From the NCBI RefSeq assembly GCF_002368075.1, contig NZ_AP018315.1:124001-188000 (forward strand): a stretch of DNA of 64,000 nucleotides, written 5' to 3'. The position numbers and the translations under genes are program-made. The stretch is from Sphaerospermopsis kisseleviana NIES-73 (GTDB lineage: Bacteria; Cyanobacteriota; Cyanobacteriia; Cyanobacteriales; Nostocaceae). Positions 9,232 through 18,547 of this stretch are shown one piece after another; within the stretch, counting starts at the first letter, position 1; each line of letters starts with the position of its first letter. The notes beneath the pieces were generated by a model. The model was not told the DNA's origin and searched no databases. It saw only the letters and a program-made list of their open reading frames with translations.

Positions 9232-9462
9232 TAATTATTGAAGATAAATAATAACGCATCTATCTTACAATTACATTTTTATACAGAAATCTATAAATTA
9301 ATCTATTTTTGAATATTCACGAATATATATCAATTGATATAATAAATTCCACATTTTTATACTAGCTATAAAATTAAATACCGTTTAAAATTTTACAGTA
9401 TAATTCATGACTTATAGATGCTATCAAAATTTATCGAAATACATATCTTATAAATAAACAAG

Positions 9463-11133
9463 ATGTCATCAGATTTTTTAAACAAGTTGCCACAATTAAT
9501 CAAACGTAAAGAACCTGTAATTATTTTGGAATCGCCAACCCAAGAAAGATACAGAATGATTCGCTATATTTGCCAATATTGTTCAGTGCTAGGAATTAAA
9601 TGCTACTTGTGGAATTTAGGACAGGAAATAATCAAAGAAGTTGAATGTGTTAATAATGTAGATTTAAATTTTAAGGATTTTGAAGACTATACTCCTGTAC
9701 CAATTAAAGAATTAAAAGACCAATTTAGAATCTTGAAATTTTGGGAGTCTTTTCAGGGAGAAGGAATATTAATTATCGAAAATATTTACCCTTGGATTAG
9801 TACCAATGTAGCCCAAGAAACCCAATTCTTTCTACTATCTGAGTGGGTTAAATCGAATTTACTCAATCTTTCTTTTTCTCCATCTGCTCCTGGTAAAATC
9901 AAATCTGCTATTCTTTTAGGTTCTCAAGCTAACTTACACCCAGAACTTGCTGCTCAAATTCCTGTCATTACTCAAGAATTGCCAGATATCTCAGAAATTA
10001 CTGTAACTCTCAATGAAGAACTGCATGGAATTTTACCACTAACATTGAGCGAGATGGATAAAAAGAAAATTGTCCGTAGTGGAATTGGGTTATACATTTC
10101 CGACTTAATCAAAGGACTAAAATCAATTGATTTCCATGATGAAAAAAGTGCAGACTCTATAGCTAAAGAACTACTAGATTATAAAATAAATTTGCTCAAT
10201 AAACTTTATGGAATTGAATTTATCCCTACTTCCGAAGTTCCCTTGGGAGGACTAGATTTGATGCAAGAGGCTTTTAAGAAATTCAAAAGATTGTTTAGTC
10301 CTCTTGCCAAAGTCTACAAACTCAGAGTTCCTAAAGGTATAATGCTGGTAGGTCCTCCAGGTACGGGTAAATCTCATTCAGCTAAAGTATGCTCACAAAT
10401 TTTAGGTATTCCCTTGATTTTAGTAGATTGGGGTAATGTGAGAAGTTATGGTAATGAAGCAGAAATAAAATTAAAACAACTACTAAAATTAGCAGACCGT
10501 CTCAATGAAGTGGTTTTGTATTTTGATGATTTTGATAAAGGTTTTGCTGGAGATGATGATATAGCTAGAAGGTTAGCAGGTCAGTTACTCACTTGGATGC
10601 AAGAACGTACCAGTGATGTAATTGTAATTGCTAGTGTCAATCGTTTAGAATGGCTACCACCAGAATTAACTAGGGCAGGAAGATTTGACTATATTTATAA
10701 AGTTGACTTGCCTAATTATGGGGAAAGACACAGTATTTTTAAACTTCACTGTGCGAGATTTGATGATAGATTTAGTAGTGATGTTTCTGGTAGCATTGAT
10801 CCTTATAGTCAAGAGGAATGGCGACGAATACTTAAAGAAACTAATCGCTGTGTAGGTGCGGAAATTCAGACTATTGTTGAGAGGGCGGCGGCTACTACTT
10901 TTTGTCAAATGTTTCCAGAAGATATACCTGTTCCTAGCAATGGTAAATTACCACCATTGGAAATTTCTGTGGCGACGCTGTTAGCAGAACGTCAACAAAT
11001 TAATCCATTAGCTATTCGAGAAGCAGATAAAGTGGAAAGTATGAGGAATAAAGCTGAACTTCAGGGTTTACCATCTTCTACTATAGATTCATCGGAGTAT
11101 GCAATTGGTAATATAGATATATTTGGTGAATAA
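9463..11133 (+). CDS. Ycf46-like AAA+ ATPase
   Basis: A 556-residue AAA+ protein. The N-terminal 250 residues follow the layout of Ycf46, a conserved but poorly understood cyanobacterial and chloroplast AAA protein (LPQLIKRKEPVIILESPTQE). The C-terminal ATPase module has Walker A LVGPPGTGKS (about residue 297), Walker B VVLYFDDFDK and the arginine-finger region LTRAGRFDYIYKVDLP. Such ATPases remodel protein complexes. The gene lies between the divergent nuclease gene and a decayed gene, inside the region bracketed by the inverted repeats. A partnership with the nuclease is possible but unproven. Confidence 0.85.
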   Translation: MSSDFLNKLPQLIKRKEPVIILESPTQERYRMIRYICQYCSVLGIKCYLWNLGQEIIKEVECVNNVDLNFKDFEDYTPVPIKELKDQFRILKFWESFQGEGILIIENIYPWISTNVAQETQFFLLSEWVKSNLLNLSFSPSAPGKIKSAILLGSQANLHPELAAQIPVITQELPDISEITVTLNEELHGILPLTLSEMDKKKIVRSGIGLYISDLIKGLKSIDFHDEKSADSIAKELLDYKINLLNKLYGIEFIPTSEVPLGGLDLMQEAFKKFKRLFSPLAKVYKLRVPKGIMLVGPPGTGKSHSAKVCSQILGIPLILVDWGNVRSYGNEAEIKLKQLLKLADRLNEVVLYFDDFDKGFAGDDDIARRLAGQLLTWMQERTSDVIVIASVNRLEWLPPELTRAGRFDYIYKVDLPNYGERHSIFKLHCARFDDRFSSDVSGSIDPYSQEEWRRILKETNRCVGAEIQTIVERAAATTFCQMFPEDIPVPSNGKLPPLEISVATLLAERQQINPLAIREADKVESMRNKAELQGLPSSTIDSSEYAIGNIDIFGE

Positions 11134-11271
11134 TTCATCATCACCAAATTTACAGCGTTGGTACAATTTTTCGCGTTCAGCTTGCCATTGAGCTTTCTAT
11201 TCTTGGGTCCACTGAATTTATGGGAAGATTCTTCCCCGACGTAGTGTACTATTAGACTTAACTTCACTCAT
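11134..11271 (-). pseudogene. Remnant of a small cyanobacterial gene with two in-frame stops
   Basis: Reading the minus strand from the ATG at 11271 gives MSEVKSNSTLRRGRIFP, a stop, IQWTQE, a stop, then KAQWQAEREKLYQRCK. This resembles the start of a small hypothetical protein I recall as common in Nostocales, with two sense codons changed to stops. The frame then runs into the 3' end of the AAA+ gene, so the rest was lost. Apart from this remnant and a dispersed repeat near 11333-11362, the 11134-11415 gap holds nothing I can support. Confidence 0.5.
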
Positions 11272-11502
11272 GGTTAGTTACAGCAGGGAACAGGCTTGAA
11301 AGTTTTTTAGTATAAGGTTTTGTCCCTAAAATTTGTACCTCATTTACTCCAAATCTGCTGTATACCTTCTGTAATATTTATATTTTGAGCGGATTGAGGG
11401 TCGCCCCTGTGCGAATCAAAATTGTTCGACAATTTCTGCTTGACTTAAATTAATTTCATCAGTTTCATTAACCAAATTAACAAACTTCTTTAACTCAGCT
11501 TG

Positions 11503-12105
11503 TTACATATCATTAACATTTTGCAGTTGCGCTAGTTCTTGTTCCTGAAATGCTACTACCGCATTTAATCGTTCAACTTCTGACATCAATGGTGCAATTG
11601 TTTTTTCTAACTCTGAATTAACCAAATTTGCAGCTTGTTTAGAAAATGTGTTGTGCCACCTGCTTTGATTCGCTTCTTCTAGTGATTTTTCTAATTCAGC
11701 TACCCGTTGTTCTAATTGCTGGTTTTTAATGAAGCACTTTTCAAAACTGTAACCAAACTCACGGGGACTATGATTAATTAGTTGTTGTAACCGCTCTAAA
11801 TATTGCTCATTGACGATTTTAGGACGACCAATAGGCGATGAATTCCATTGGTGTGCCATCCCACTACGAGCTATATGTATCCAATGTCTTGCTGTTGCTG
11901 GACAACATCCTAATTCTTTGCGAATTTGTGTTTGAGTTTTCCCCTCATCTGCCAACAACATAATTTGGATACGCTGGCGGGATAATTCAGGTAAATCCTG
12001 TTCCAGATTTTTTTGTAGTAGTTGACGCTGGAATGGTGTCAAGAATTTTCCCTGGCAAATATTTGGTGATTTAATTTCATCTACTTTTGGCAAATTAGTA
12101 ACCAT
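11503..12105 (-). CDS. HTH protein with C-terminal coiled coil
   Basis: This 200-residue protein has a helix-turn-helix segment (residues about 43-80: IQIMLLADEGKTQTQIRKEL, then GCCPATARHW), followed by GRPK as in the N-terminal part of IS630-type transposases. There is then a long coiled coil (QQLEQRVAELEKSLEE). It lacks any DDE catalytic domain, so it is more likely a regulator or structural DNA-binding protein than a transposase. The frame stops with TAA at 11503, but 28 more coding-like codons follow in the same frame to TGA at 11416. The native protein may therefore have been longer. It is divergent from the gene at 12309. Confidence 0.65.
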   Translation of the reverse strand: MVTNLPKVDEIKSPNICQGKFLTPFQRQLLQKNLEQDLPELSRQRIQIMLLADEGKTQTQIRKELGCCPATARHWIHIARSGMAHQWNSSPIGRPKIVNEQYLERLQQLINHSPREFGYSFEKCFIKNQQLEQRVAELEKSLEEANQSRWHNTFSKQAANLVNSELEKTIAPLMSEVERLNAVVAFQEQELAQLQNVNDM

Positions 12106-12296
12106 TGCTAACTTAATTGGGATAGATTGTTAACCTGAAATCACTCACAGTGATATATACCTCTCGCCGGAGAGACCATATGTAAACATTGAGTTTTTGT
12201 TATGTATAGTATTTACAAAATTTTTTTGGCTCTCCCAAAGTTGGTATGATAATTTAATAAAAAATAATGCATGACCATTACCATTTGACTGGCTTG

Positions 12297-12647
12297 ATTA
12301 GGAGGTGTATGAATAACTTGACTGTAGAACAAATTGCGTTTCGGTGCTATCGTCTTTCTATACGTCTTGAACGATTGGCACAGAACTTTCTACAAATGGC
12401 ATCTCTCAGTTTGGGTGGGGTTAATGGGGAAGCGGTACTTGGGATTGTTAGAGAAAGTAAAGTATTTTTAGAACTGACAGCGATTGATTTAGATGTGGAC
12501 AGTGCGTTTGAACTGGCTCAAATGCAACGTCAATTGTCTCGATGGCATACCCATTGGTTGGAGACTTGGGCAAGTGATTCTAGTCGTCTGGAAATTTCAA
12601 CCTTGTCTCAAACCTGGGCAAATCGAATTAGGGAGATGGCAGGAGTT
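12297..12647 (+). repeat. 351-bp inverted repeat, right copy
   Basis: This is the inverted partner of 7985-8335, gapless and about 95 percent identical. The enclosed segment 8336-12296 contains the nuclease-like gene, the AAA+ ATPase, a decayed gene and the HTH gene. Such an arrangement permits inversion by homologous recombination or reflects a duplicated element end. Confidence 0.85.
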
Positions 12648-12665
12648 CATTCAACAAATACCTGA
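12309..12665 (+). CDS. Small helical protein, paralogue of the 7976-8323 product
   Basis: A 118-residue protein (MNNLTVEQIAFRCYRL...), near-identical to its inverted paralogue except for scattered substitutions and a different C-terminal tail (HSTNT). I start it at 12309 because AGGAGG lies four bases upstream, exactly as in the paralogue. No known domain is recognised. The different sequences beyond the shared block show that the duplication ended just before the stop codon. Confidence 0.75.
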   Translation: MNNLTVEQIAFRCYRLSIRLERLAQNFLQMASLSLGGVNGEAVLGIVRESKVFLELTAIDLDVDSAFELAQMQRQLSRWHTHWLETWASDSSRLEISTLSQTWANRIREMAGVHSTNT

Positions 12666-12920
12666 TAAATAGGTTATTTCAGGGTCTTAAGAAACAAAAT
12701 GTATATTGATTTTATCGTGCCGACTTACTTAACTTGCAGCTAATTTCTTATATCAATTGATAGATGTTGTAATAATTTTTATACCAATGTTTTAGAAACA
12801 AGTGTTGAAAAAAAGTAGACACAATCTTATATCTGCAATTACGAAATTTGATAGCTGACTGTAAGCAGTAAGATAGGAGAAAATGATGCTTATTCGTAGG
12901 CATTTATAAAATATCGAGAC

Positions 12921-13526
12921 ATGAGAATACACAATCATCCTGATTGCAGTAATTACCAAATTCCCAAACAACAGACAATTGAAGTTTGTCCAACGGGTTC
13001 TCAGAATCGCACAGTTGATAAAAAAAGTTCAATTTTTTTATTAGTAGCAGCAGCAACAGCATTAGTCTTGGCAAATACATCCATTAATCACCTGCTAATG
13101 TCTGTTCTAATTCTGCTAACTGCCATCATCGCCGCAGTTCCTAATTTAGCCAATAAGTTGCTGACTAAATTTGAAAAATTGCAACGTCGTTGGGGAATCA
13201 ATGTTTATGGAATTTTAGTTGGTATTATCTGTATAATTTTCACCTTTGATATTACCACCACATCAGCTAATGCACAATTTTTTAATGGCGCACAAACATG
13301 GATGACAGGAGCTTTTGCAGGTATTCCTGCTGATGCTGTTACACTATTTTTTAATGTTCTGAGAGCATTGTTTTTGTTGTATCTTGGTATTTCATTGGTG
13401 AGAATTGTCAATGCTGCCAGAAATGATGAAGATTGGCAGAATTTAGCCAGAACTCCTTTAATCATCAGTGTTACTATTGTAGTAGGTGATATTCTCACAG
13501 GTTTGATTACTGGTAATGCAGTGTAA
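12921..13526 (+). CDS. VirB2/TrbC-like pilin precursor candidate
   Basis: This 201-residue protein has a long N-terminal part with hydrophobic segments (about 36-72 and 95-110), then the signal-peptidase-like site SANA/Q (cleavage after residue 118). The predicted mature part of about 83 residues has two hydrophobic segments (AVTLFFNVLRALFLLYLGIS and LIISVTIVVGDILTGLITG). This is the layout of VirB2-type conjugative pilins, which are processed to short two-helix subunits. Its place before VirB3- and VirB4-like genes supports the call. No sequence-level family match was checked. Confidence 0.55.
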   Translation: MRIHNHPDCSNYQIPKQQTIEVCPTGSQNRTVDKKSSIFLLVAAATALVLANTSINHLLMSVLILLTAIIAAVPNLANKLLTKFEKLQRRWGINVYGILVGIICIIFTFDITTTSANAQFFNGAQTWMTGAFAGIPADAVTLFFNVLRALFLLYLGISLVRIVNAARNDEDWQNLARTPLIISVTIVVGDILTGLITGNAV

Positions 13527-13724
13527 TTAGCTCAAAAAAACAGGTCTTAAATTCTCTGATTTTTCAGTAGAGTGGTTTCTGGATATTCGTAACGGGCGCT
13601 CGTTTTTAAACAACTTATATCACTCTTGGATAAGTTAAACATTTTCGACTACACAGCTTTTTTCTCAGTTTGATAAAAGCGGTTTAGGTCAAATTCGCAC
13701 GTTTAAAAACCTCAACTAACAGAG

Positions 13725-14078
13725 ATGATGAAGCGCAAAGAATTTAGAACAGTTAACCGAGTTTTAGGGGAACAACCGAGAATTGGACCTTTTCCAGCAG
13801 ATCAATTTTTTCCTTGGACAGCTATTGCTTTGATAACTTACTTGATCTGTAAGCTAACTTTTCAAACTTCTTTGTTAGTGACTGGGTTAGTTACAGCTTG
13901 GGGATGTGCAACTTGGTGGACTCTTACCAGTAATAAAACCTGGTTATCAAAGTTTCTCACAGTACCCAGAGTTACCAGAGGGTATAAACGTTTTTATTCT
14001 CTGATTCATGAACCAAAGATAATAACATCAACTCAAAAAAAGATATCTAAATCACGACGAATCTCAACTTTAAAATAG
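13725..14078 (+). CDS. VirB3-like inner-membrane protein candidate
   Basis: A 117-residue protein with two closely spaced hydrophobic segments (about 28-46 and 48-66) and a basic C terminus. VirB3/TrbD proteins are short, have one or two membrane segments and lie immediately upstream of the VirB4 ATPase, as here. The start is the first of two consecutive ATG codons; the second is equally possible. The identification is by position and topology. Confidence 0.5.
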   Translation: MMKRKEFRTVNRVLGEQPRIGPFPADQFFPWTAIALITYLICKLTFQTSLLVTGLVTAWGCATWWTLTSNKTWLSKFLTVPRVTRGYKRFYSLIHEPKIITSTQKKISKSRRISTLK

Positions 14079-14112
14079 TGTTTTTTGTGTTGGTAAATCT
14101 TAAAAAAACAAA

Positions 14113-17040
14113 ATGCACTCAATTAATTTTGAGGCTTGTATTTATATTTTAGTAAAAATTATGACATCAAGTTTTTCAGCTAAAGAAAAAATACCCAAAG
14201 ATAAGGTAGGTAGACAAAATATCTCTGCTCAAGAGATTTCTGTAGCCAAACGCCTTACTCCTTTTGAAGACTTAACCCATATTGCAGCGATCGCCAGTAT
14301 TTCCATAGCTGGCAGAAAAGATGTTGGTGCAATTATCCTCAAGCGAAAAGACGATATCCAAATTAAATTCTGCTTTGACTGTCAAGGTATCCATTCTTCA
14401 CTTCCAGATAGTCAAATTTTACCAATTTTTACAGGTATAGAGGCAGGACTCAAAGAAATACCCTATGGTGAAACTTTAACCTTTCATCTGGGTTCGTTTA
14501 CCGATGACCATCACCGTCAACAGGAACTAAAAGCATTAGAAGAAAATTGTCGCAGTAATGAACTGATGCTTTTAATTCGGTCAGAACGTTTGCGAATTAG
14601 AGATTTAACAAATCAAGGCAGTCGGAAAAACAAATTTTTGCGAATTTACTGTACCTACACTGTTGCTATTTCTGAAGCTGGTAAAACAGCAGACTTGGTG
14701 GAGAAATTAATTCTCCACGCTAGAGAAAGTTGGCATAAATTTACTGGACAAATTCACGAAGTGCGACATCAACGCATTGAATCAATACTGAAAAATAGCT
14801 TTACATCTGGCTATCAACTTTGGGAACAAACTCTAAATAATAAAATGGGTTTGAATATCAAACCATTGGGTTCTCAGGAATTGTGGGGAGTAATTTGGAA
14901 TCAATTTAACACTAGCAAACCTCCAAATATTCCGCATTTACTAACCTTAGATGATGATGGACTGCGGGAAGAACAAAATAGCGACTTTCACATCCGTCAT
15001 TTAATTTTAGAACGAGAAGCATCAGTTCCTTTCTTCGATAGAGCTTGGGTAAACTTGCAAAATCGTTACATTGGAGCATTAACGTTTACAGAAAAACCAA
15101 TTGGTTGGGTGGATGAATATGCACAATTACGGTATTTGTGGGAACTAATTGCTAGAGATAAGGTTTCTGATACAGAAATCATCTGTCAACTGACGAGAGC
15201 TAACGAGGGGTTAGCTAAAACAGCACTGCAACGTCTAACTAAACAATCTATCGTTTCCTCTGCCATATCTGCGGAAAAAAACAGCGTGGATGTAAAAGCC
15301 AATTTGAACATGGAAGAAGCGATCGCTGCACAAGAAACCATTTATAAAGGTGCAGTACCAATTAATACCGCAGTAGTCTTTCTAGTACACCGTCCTTCAC
15401 GCCAAAAACTAGATGAAGCTTGTCGTTATGTTTCTAGCTGCTTTCTCCGTCCGGCTGTTGTAGTGCGAGAAATGGAATATGCTTGGAAAGTGTGGTTACA
15501 ATGTTTACCAATTGTTTGGCAAAATTTGCTGACTAAACCATTTAATCGCAGATTGCCTTATTTTACCAATGAAGTCCCCGGACTAATGCCAGTAATAAAA
15601 ACTGCAATTGGGGATAAAACCGGGTTTGAATTAATTGCCGATGAAGGTGGTACTCCTATTCATTTAGATTTATACAACCACCACAAAAATTTAGCAGTAT
15701 TTGGGACAACTCGTGCAGGTAAATCAGTGTTGGTGGCTGGTTTACTCACCCCTGCTTTGGCTCAAGATATTCCCGTCGTTGCTCTTGATTATCCCAAGCC
15801 TGATGGTAGTAGCACTTTTACTGATTATACTAATTTTATGGGGGAAGATGGGGCATATTTTGATATTAGTCGTGAAACAAACAATCTGTTTGAATTACCA
15901 GATTTGAGGGGGTTAGAAGCAGAGTTAAGAAAAGAGCGATTAACAGATTTTAAGGATTTTCTTAAATCCACAATCATGACAATGGTGATAGGTACTAATC
16001 CTGTTGGTGTTGATGCCACAATGGTGAGTAATATTGAAAGTATCATCACCTTAGCAATTGAAACTTTCTTTGCCGATGATGACATTAAGTTACGTTATAA
16101 ATTGGCATTAGAAAAAGGTTTAGGGACGGAAGAATGGAATGATACGCCTACACTCAATGACTTTTATAACTATTGCTCTCCTGGTTATATTAAACTAGAT
16201 TCAATTGCTAGTAATAGTGAGGAGCAATTAAAAGCACTAGACCAAATTAGGTTGCGATTAAAATTTTGGCTTAATAGTAGAGTTGGTCAATCTATTAGCC
16301 AACCTTCCAGTTTTCGTACTGATGCTAAATTGTTAGTATTTGCCTTGCGTTCTCTTTCTTCTGAAGCAGATGCAGCAATTTTATCATTAAGTGCTTATGC
16401 TGCGGCTTTGCGTCGCGCTTTGAGTTCTAAAGCTTCTATTTTCTTTTTAGATGAAGCACCAATTCTGTTTCAATTTGAGGCAATTGCAGAATTAATTGGT
16501 AGATTATGTGCTAATGGTGCTAAAGCTGGAATTCGTGTAATTTTATCAGCACAAGAACCAGATACTATTTACCAAAGTAAATCAGCCGCTAAGATTTTTG
16601 CTAATTTGACAACTCGGCTTATTGGTAGAATTCAAAGTAGTAATATTGAGTCGTTTATCAAATATTTTCAATATCCAACCGAGATTATTTCGCGCAATAG
16701 TACAGAATCATTCTTTCCCAAGAAGGAAAGTATTTATTCACAATGGCTATTAGATGATAATGGTAAATTTACTTTTTGTCGTTATTACCCTGCTTATTGT
16801 CTTTTAGCTGCTGTTGCAAATAATCCTCAAGAACAGGAACTCAGAACATTGTATCTCAGGAAATATAAAGATGATCCTATTACTGGAATAGTCAGGTTTT
16901 CAGAAACATATATCAAGATGATTAGAGGTGAAGAACTTACAGAGGAGGCTAATGCAATTTTAGAACAGGTGAAACTGAAATCAAAACAAATTCATGTTTC
17001 AGAAATTAAGTCTGATAAACCCTTGAAAATAGTGGCATAA
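14113..17040 (+). CDS. virB4: VirB4-like conjugation ATPase
   Basis: A 975-residue ATPase that powers pilus assembly and substrate transfer at the inner membrane in type IV secretion. It has Walker A FGTTRAGKS (about residue 530) and Walker B ASIFFLDEAP, followed by conserved RVILSAQEPD. The N-terminal half carries the large CagE/VirB4-type domain. The ATG at 14161 (MTSSFSAKEK) is an alternative start, because the first 16 residues look less typical; neither has a Shine-Dalgarno sequence. It follows the VirB3-like gene by 34 bases. Confidence 0.85.
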   Translation: MHSINFEACIYILVKIMTSSFSAKEKIPKDKVGRQNISAQEISVAKRLTPFEDLTHIAAIASISIAGRKDVGAIILKRKDDIQIKFCFDCQGIHSSLPDSQILPIFTGIEAGLKEIPYGETLTFHLGSFTDDHHRQQELKALEENCRSNELMLLIRSERLRIRDLTNQGSRKNKFLRIYCTYTVAISEAGKTADLVEKLILHARESWHKFTGQIHEVRHQRIESILKNSFTSGYQLWEQTLNNKMGLNIKPLGSQELWGVIWNQFNTSKPPNIPHLLTLDDDGLREEQNSDFHIRHLILEREASVPFFDRAWVNLQNRYIGALTFTEKPIGWVDEYAQLRYLWELIARDKVSDTEIICQLTRANEGLAKTALQRLTKQSIVSSAISAEKNSVDVKANLNMEEAIAAQETIYKGAVPINTAVVFLVHRPSRQKLDEACRYVSSCFLRPAVVVREMEYAWKVWLQCLPIVWQNLLTKPFNRRLPYFTNEVPGLMPVIKTAIGDKTGFELIADEGGTPIHLDLYNHHKNLAVFGTTRAGKSVLVAGLLTPALAQDIPVVALDYPKPDGSSTFTDYTNFMGEDGAYFDISRETNNLFELPDLRGLEAELRKERLTDFKDFLKSTIMTMVIGTNPVGVDATMVSNIESIITLAIETFFADDDIKLRYKLALEKGLGTEEWNDTPTLNDFYNYCSPGYIKLDSIASNSEEQLKALDQIRLRLKFWLNSRVGQSISQPSSFRTDAKLLVFALRSLSSEADAAILSLSAYAAALRRALSSKASIFFLDEAPILFQFEAIAELIGRLCANGAKAGIRVILSAQEPDTIYQSKSAAKIFANLTTRLIGRIQSSNIESFIKYFQYPTEIISRNSTESFFPKKESIYSQWLLDDNGKFTFCRYYPAYCLLAAVANNPQEQELRTLYLRKYKDDPITGIVRFSETYIKMIRGEELTEEANAILEQVKLKSKQIHVSEIKSDKPLKIVA

Positions 17041-17694
17041 AGGAAATATGAATAAAAAATATCTCATCTTTTTTAGTGCAGGGGAGCAGGGGGAGGAAAA
17101 GTTGTTTTGATAGGAGTGAAATTACATCATCTTTTTCGTGGAGTTCTTCAAAGGAAACAGGGGGAGCATCCCAATTTTGAAAAAATAACCGCAGCAATAC
17201 CAAAAACTCTCTTCTTCCTTCTTCCCTACCCTGCGGGAACACCTTCGGTGAATGTGGTTCGTTCATTTCACATCTTAAACTCAAGCAAAAAATAAACCTA
17301 CACATTTGGAATGCTCCCGAAACAGGTTCTATCTAAGGAGGTGGAAGTGAGATACAAAAATGTGTGAATAAAAGTAAATAGGACTGAAATCATTTTTACC
17401 CTACCTAGTCTCAAGGACTATTTTTAGAACCAATCTACTTATCTGGAATTGAATCATAAAACTTCCTGCATGACTATAATTTTTTCCATAAACCAGATAC
17501 CCAATAACAAAAGACACACCTATAGGAATCTGACTTAAATTTTGAACGCATACTGAGAGGGAAAATACCGTTAAATAAGGATTTTATCTTAAATCCTATT
17601 CACAAATAAAATAGAAGTCCTATATCAAACTTATTTGTTGTTATCCAATTTTCTAAATTTATCTAGTCTTTAACCATAAAACAGGAAATAACTC
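17041..17694. other. 654-bp gap containing a miniature element
   Basis: No gene is supported. The left half holds a 157-bp inserted element (17162-17318) and the right half is AT-rich, probably the leader and promoter of the VirB5-like gene. Short open frames here lack ribosome sites and recognisable products. Confidence 0.5.
17162..17318. mobile_element. Miniature inverted-repeat element (MITE) with 8-bp target duplication
   Basis: The element begins GGGAGCATCCCAA and ends TTGGAATGCTCCC, inverted repeats matching at 12 of 13 positions. It is flanked on both sides by the direct repeat GAAACAGG (17154-17161 and 17319-17326), a textbook 8-bp target duplication. It is 157 bp long with no transposase, so it must be mobilised in trans. 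A related sequence, GGGATCATCCCAAATGTGTA, occurs alone near 23369. Confidence 0.8.
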
Positions 17695-18453
17695 ATGAAA
17701 AGTAACAAGAAAAAGGTAATATCAACTGCTATTTTATCAAGTTGCGTCTTAGCAGCAATAACTGTACCAAGTAATGCTTTTGCAATTGATTTAGGAGGAC
17801 AAATTGAAAACTTCTTTAATCAAACATTTGGATACATAAACGGCTATTTCAACGAAGTAGCAAGTCAACTAAAAAAAGAAGTAGATGAAAGTTGGGAGAA
17901 TCTTCAAAAAGATGCTCAAGCAGCAATTGAAGAATCTACAGGAAATATGGGAATACCTGACCCTACAGTAGCTAGTCAAATATTAGCTGATAAATTGCGA
18001 GACAAAGGAGGAATAGCAGCAGAAAGTAGCAGTGTTATTGGTGCGGTGGAAGCTGGAAAACAACTAGAAAGAGATAGCACTCGCGCTGCGGTAGCTAGTG
18101 TTTTAGGGAAAGCAGGACAACAGCGTACTCAATCGGAAATTGATGCTACCAACAAAACTGTTGGACAAGCACAGCAGTTAGCTGAAGATACTCAAAATAT
18201 GGATGCTTCACAAGATGTTCTCAAAGCGATCGCTGCTCAAAATGCTCAAATTGTCTCCATGTTAGGACAAGTACGTACTGATGGTTTACAAGCAAGACAT
18301 GATGCCCAACAAACCAACCTCATGCTCAATCAAATTGCTGAAAGTCAATCAGAACAAAATCGTGCCAGAAGAGTTTTAACTACTGGTATGACCAGTCAAT
18401 ATTTAGAGTTAACTGGGTGGAGTAGATTAGACCCTGCTTATGTCAAGAAATAA
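17695..18453 (+). CDS. Secreted VirB5-like protein candidate
   Basis: This 252-residue protein has a clear signal peptide (basic start MKSNKKK, hydrophobic core, NAFA cleavage after about residue 30). The mature part is Gln/Ala-rich and helical (QLKKEVDESWENLQKDAQAA, ARHDAQQTNLMLNQIAESQS), like VirB5/TrbJ minor pilins. AGGAAA precedes the ATG. Its position between VirB4- and VirB6-like genes fits VirB5. Family membership is inferred from topology and order. Confidence 0.55.
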   Translation: MKSNKKKVISTAILSSCVLAAITVPSNAFAIDLGGQIENFFNQTFGYINGYFNEVASQLKKEVDESWENLQKDAQAAIEESTGNMGIPDPTVASQILADKLRDKGGIAAESSSVIGAVEAGKQLERDSTRAAVASVLGKAGQQRTQSEIDATNKTVGQAQQLAEDTQNMDASQDVLKAIAAQNAQIVSMLGQVRTDGLQARHDAQQTNLMLNQIAESQSEQNRARRVLTTGMTSQYLELTGWSRLDPAYVKK

Positions 18454-18547
18454 GATATATTGCCCCTAAAATTTTAACACTAATCACATTCTTCAACAAG
18501 GAGTTAATCAACTCTTTTTTCACTTCTATCCTACCAGGAATAACGCT

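Noticed and set aside
11061-11267. 68-codon frame on the minus strand overlapping the AAA+ gene end
   Set aside because: The shifted frame is a shadow; a different minus-strand frame shows the better match to a decayed gene with stops.
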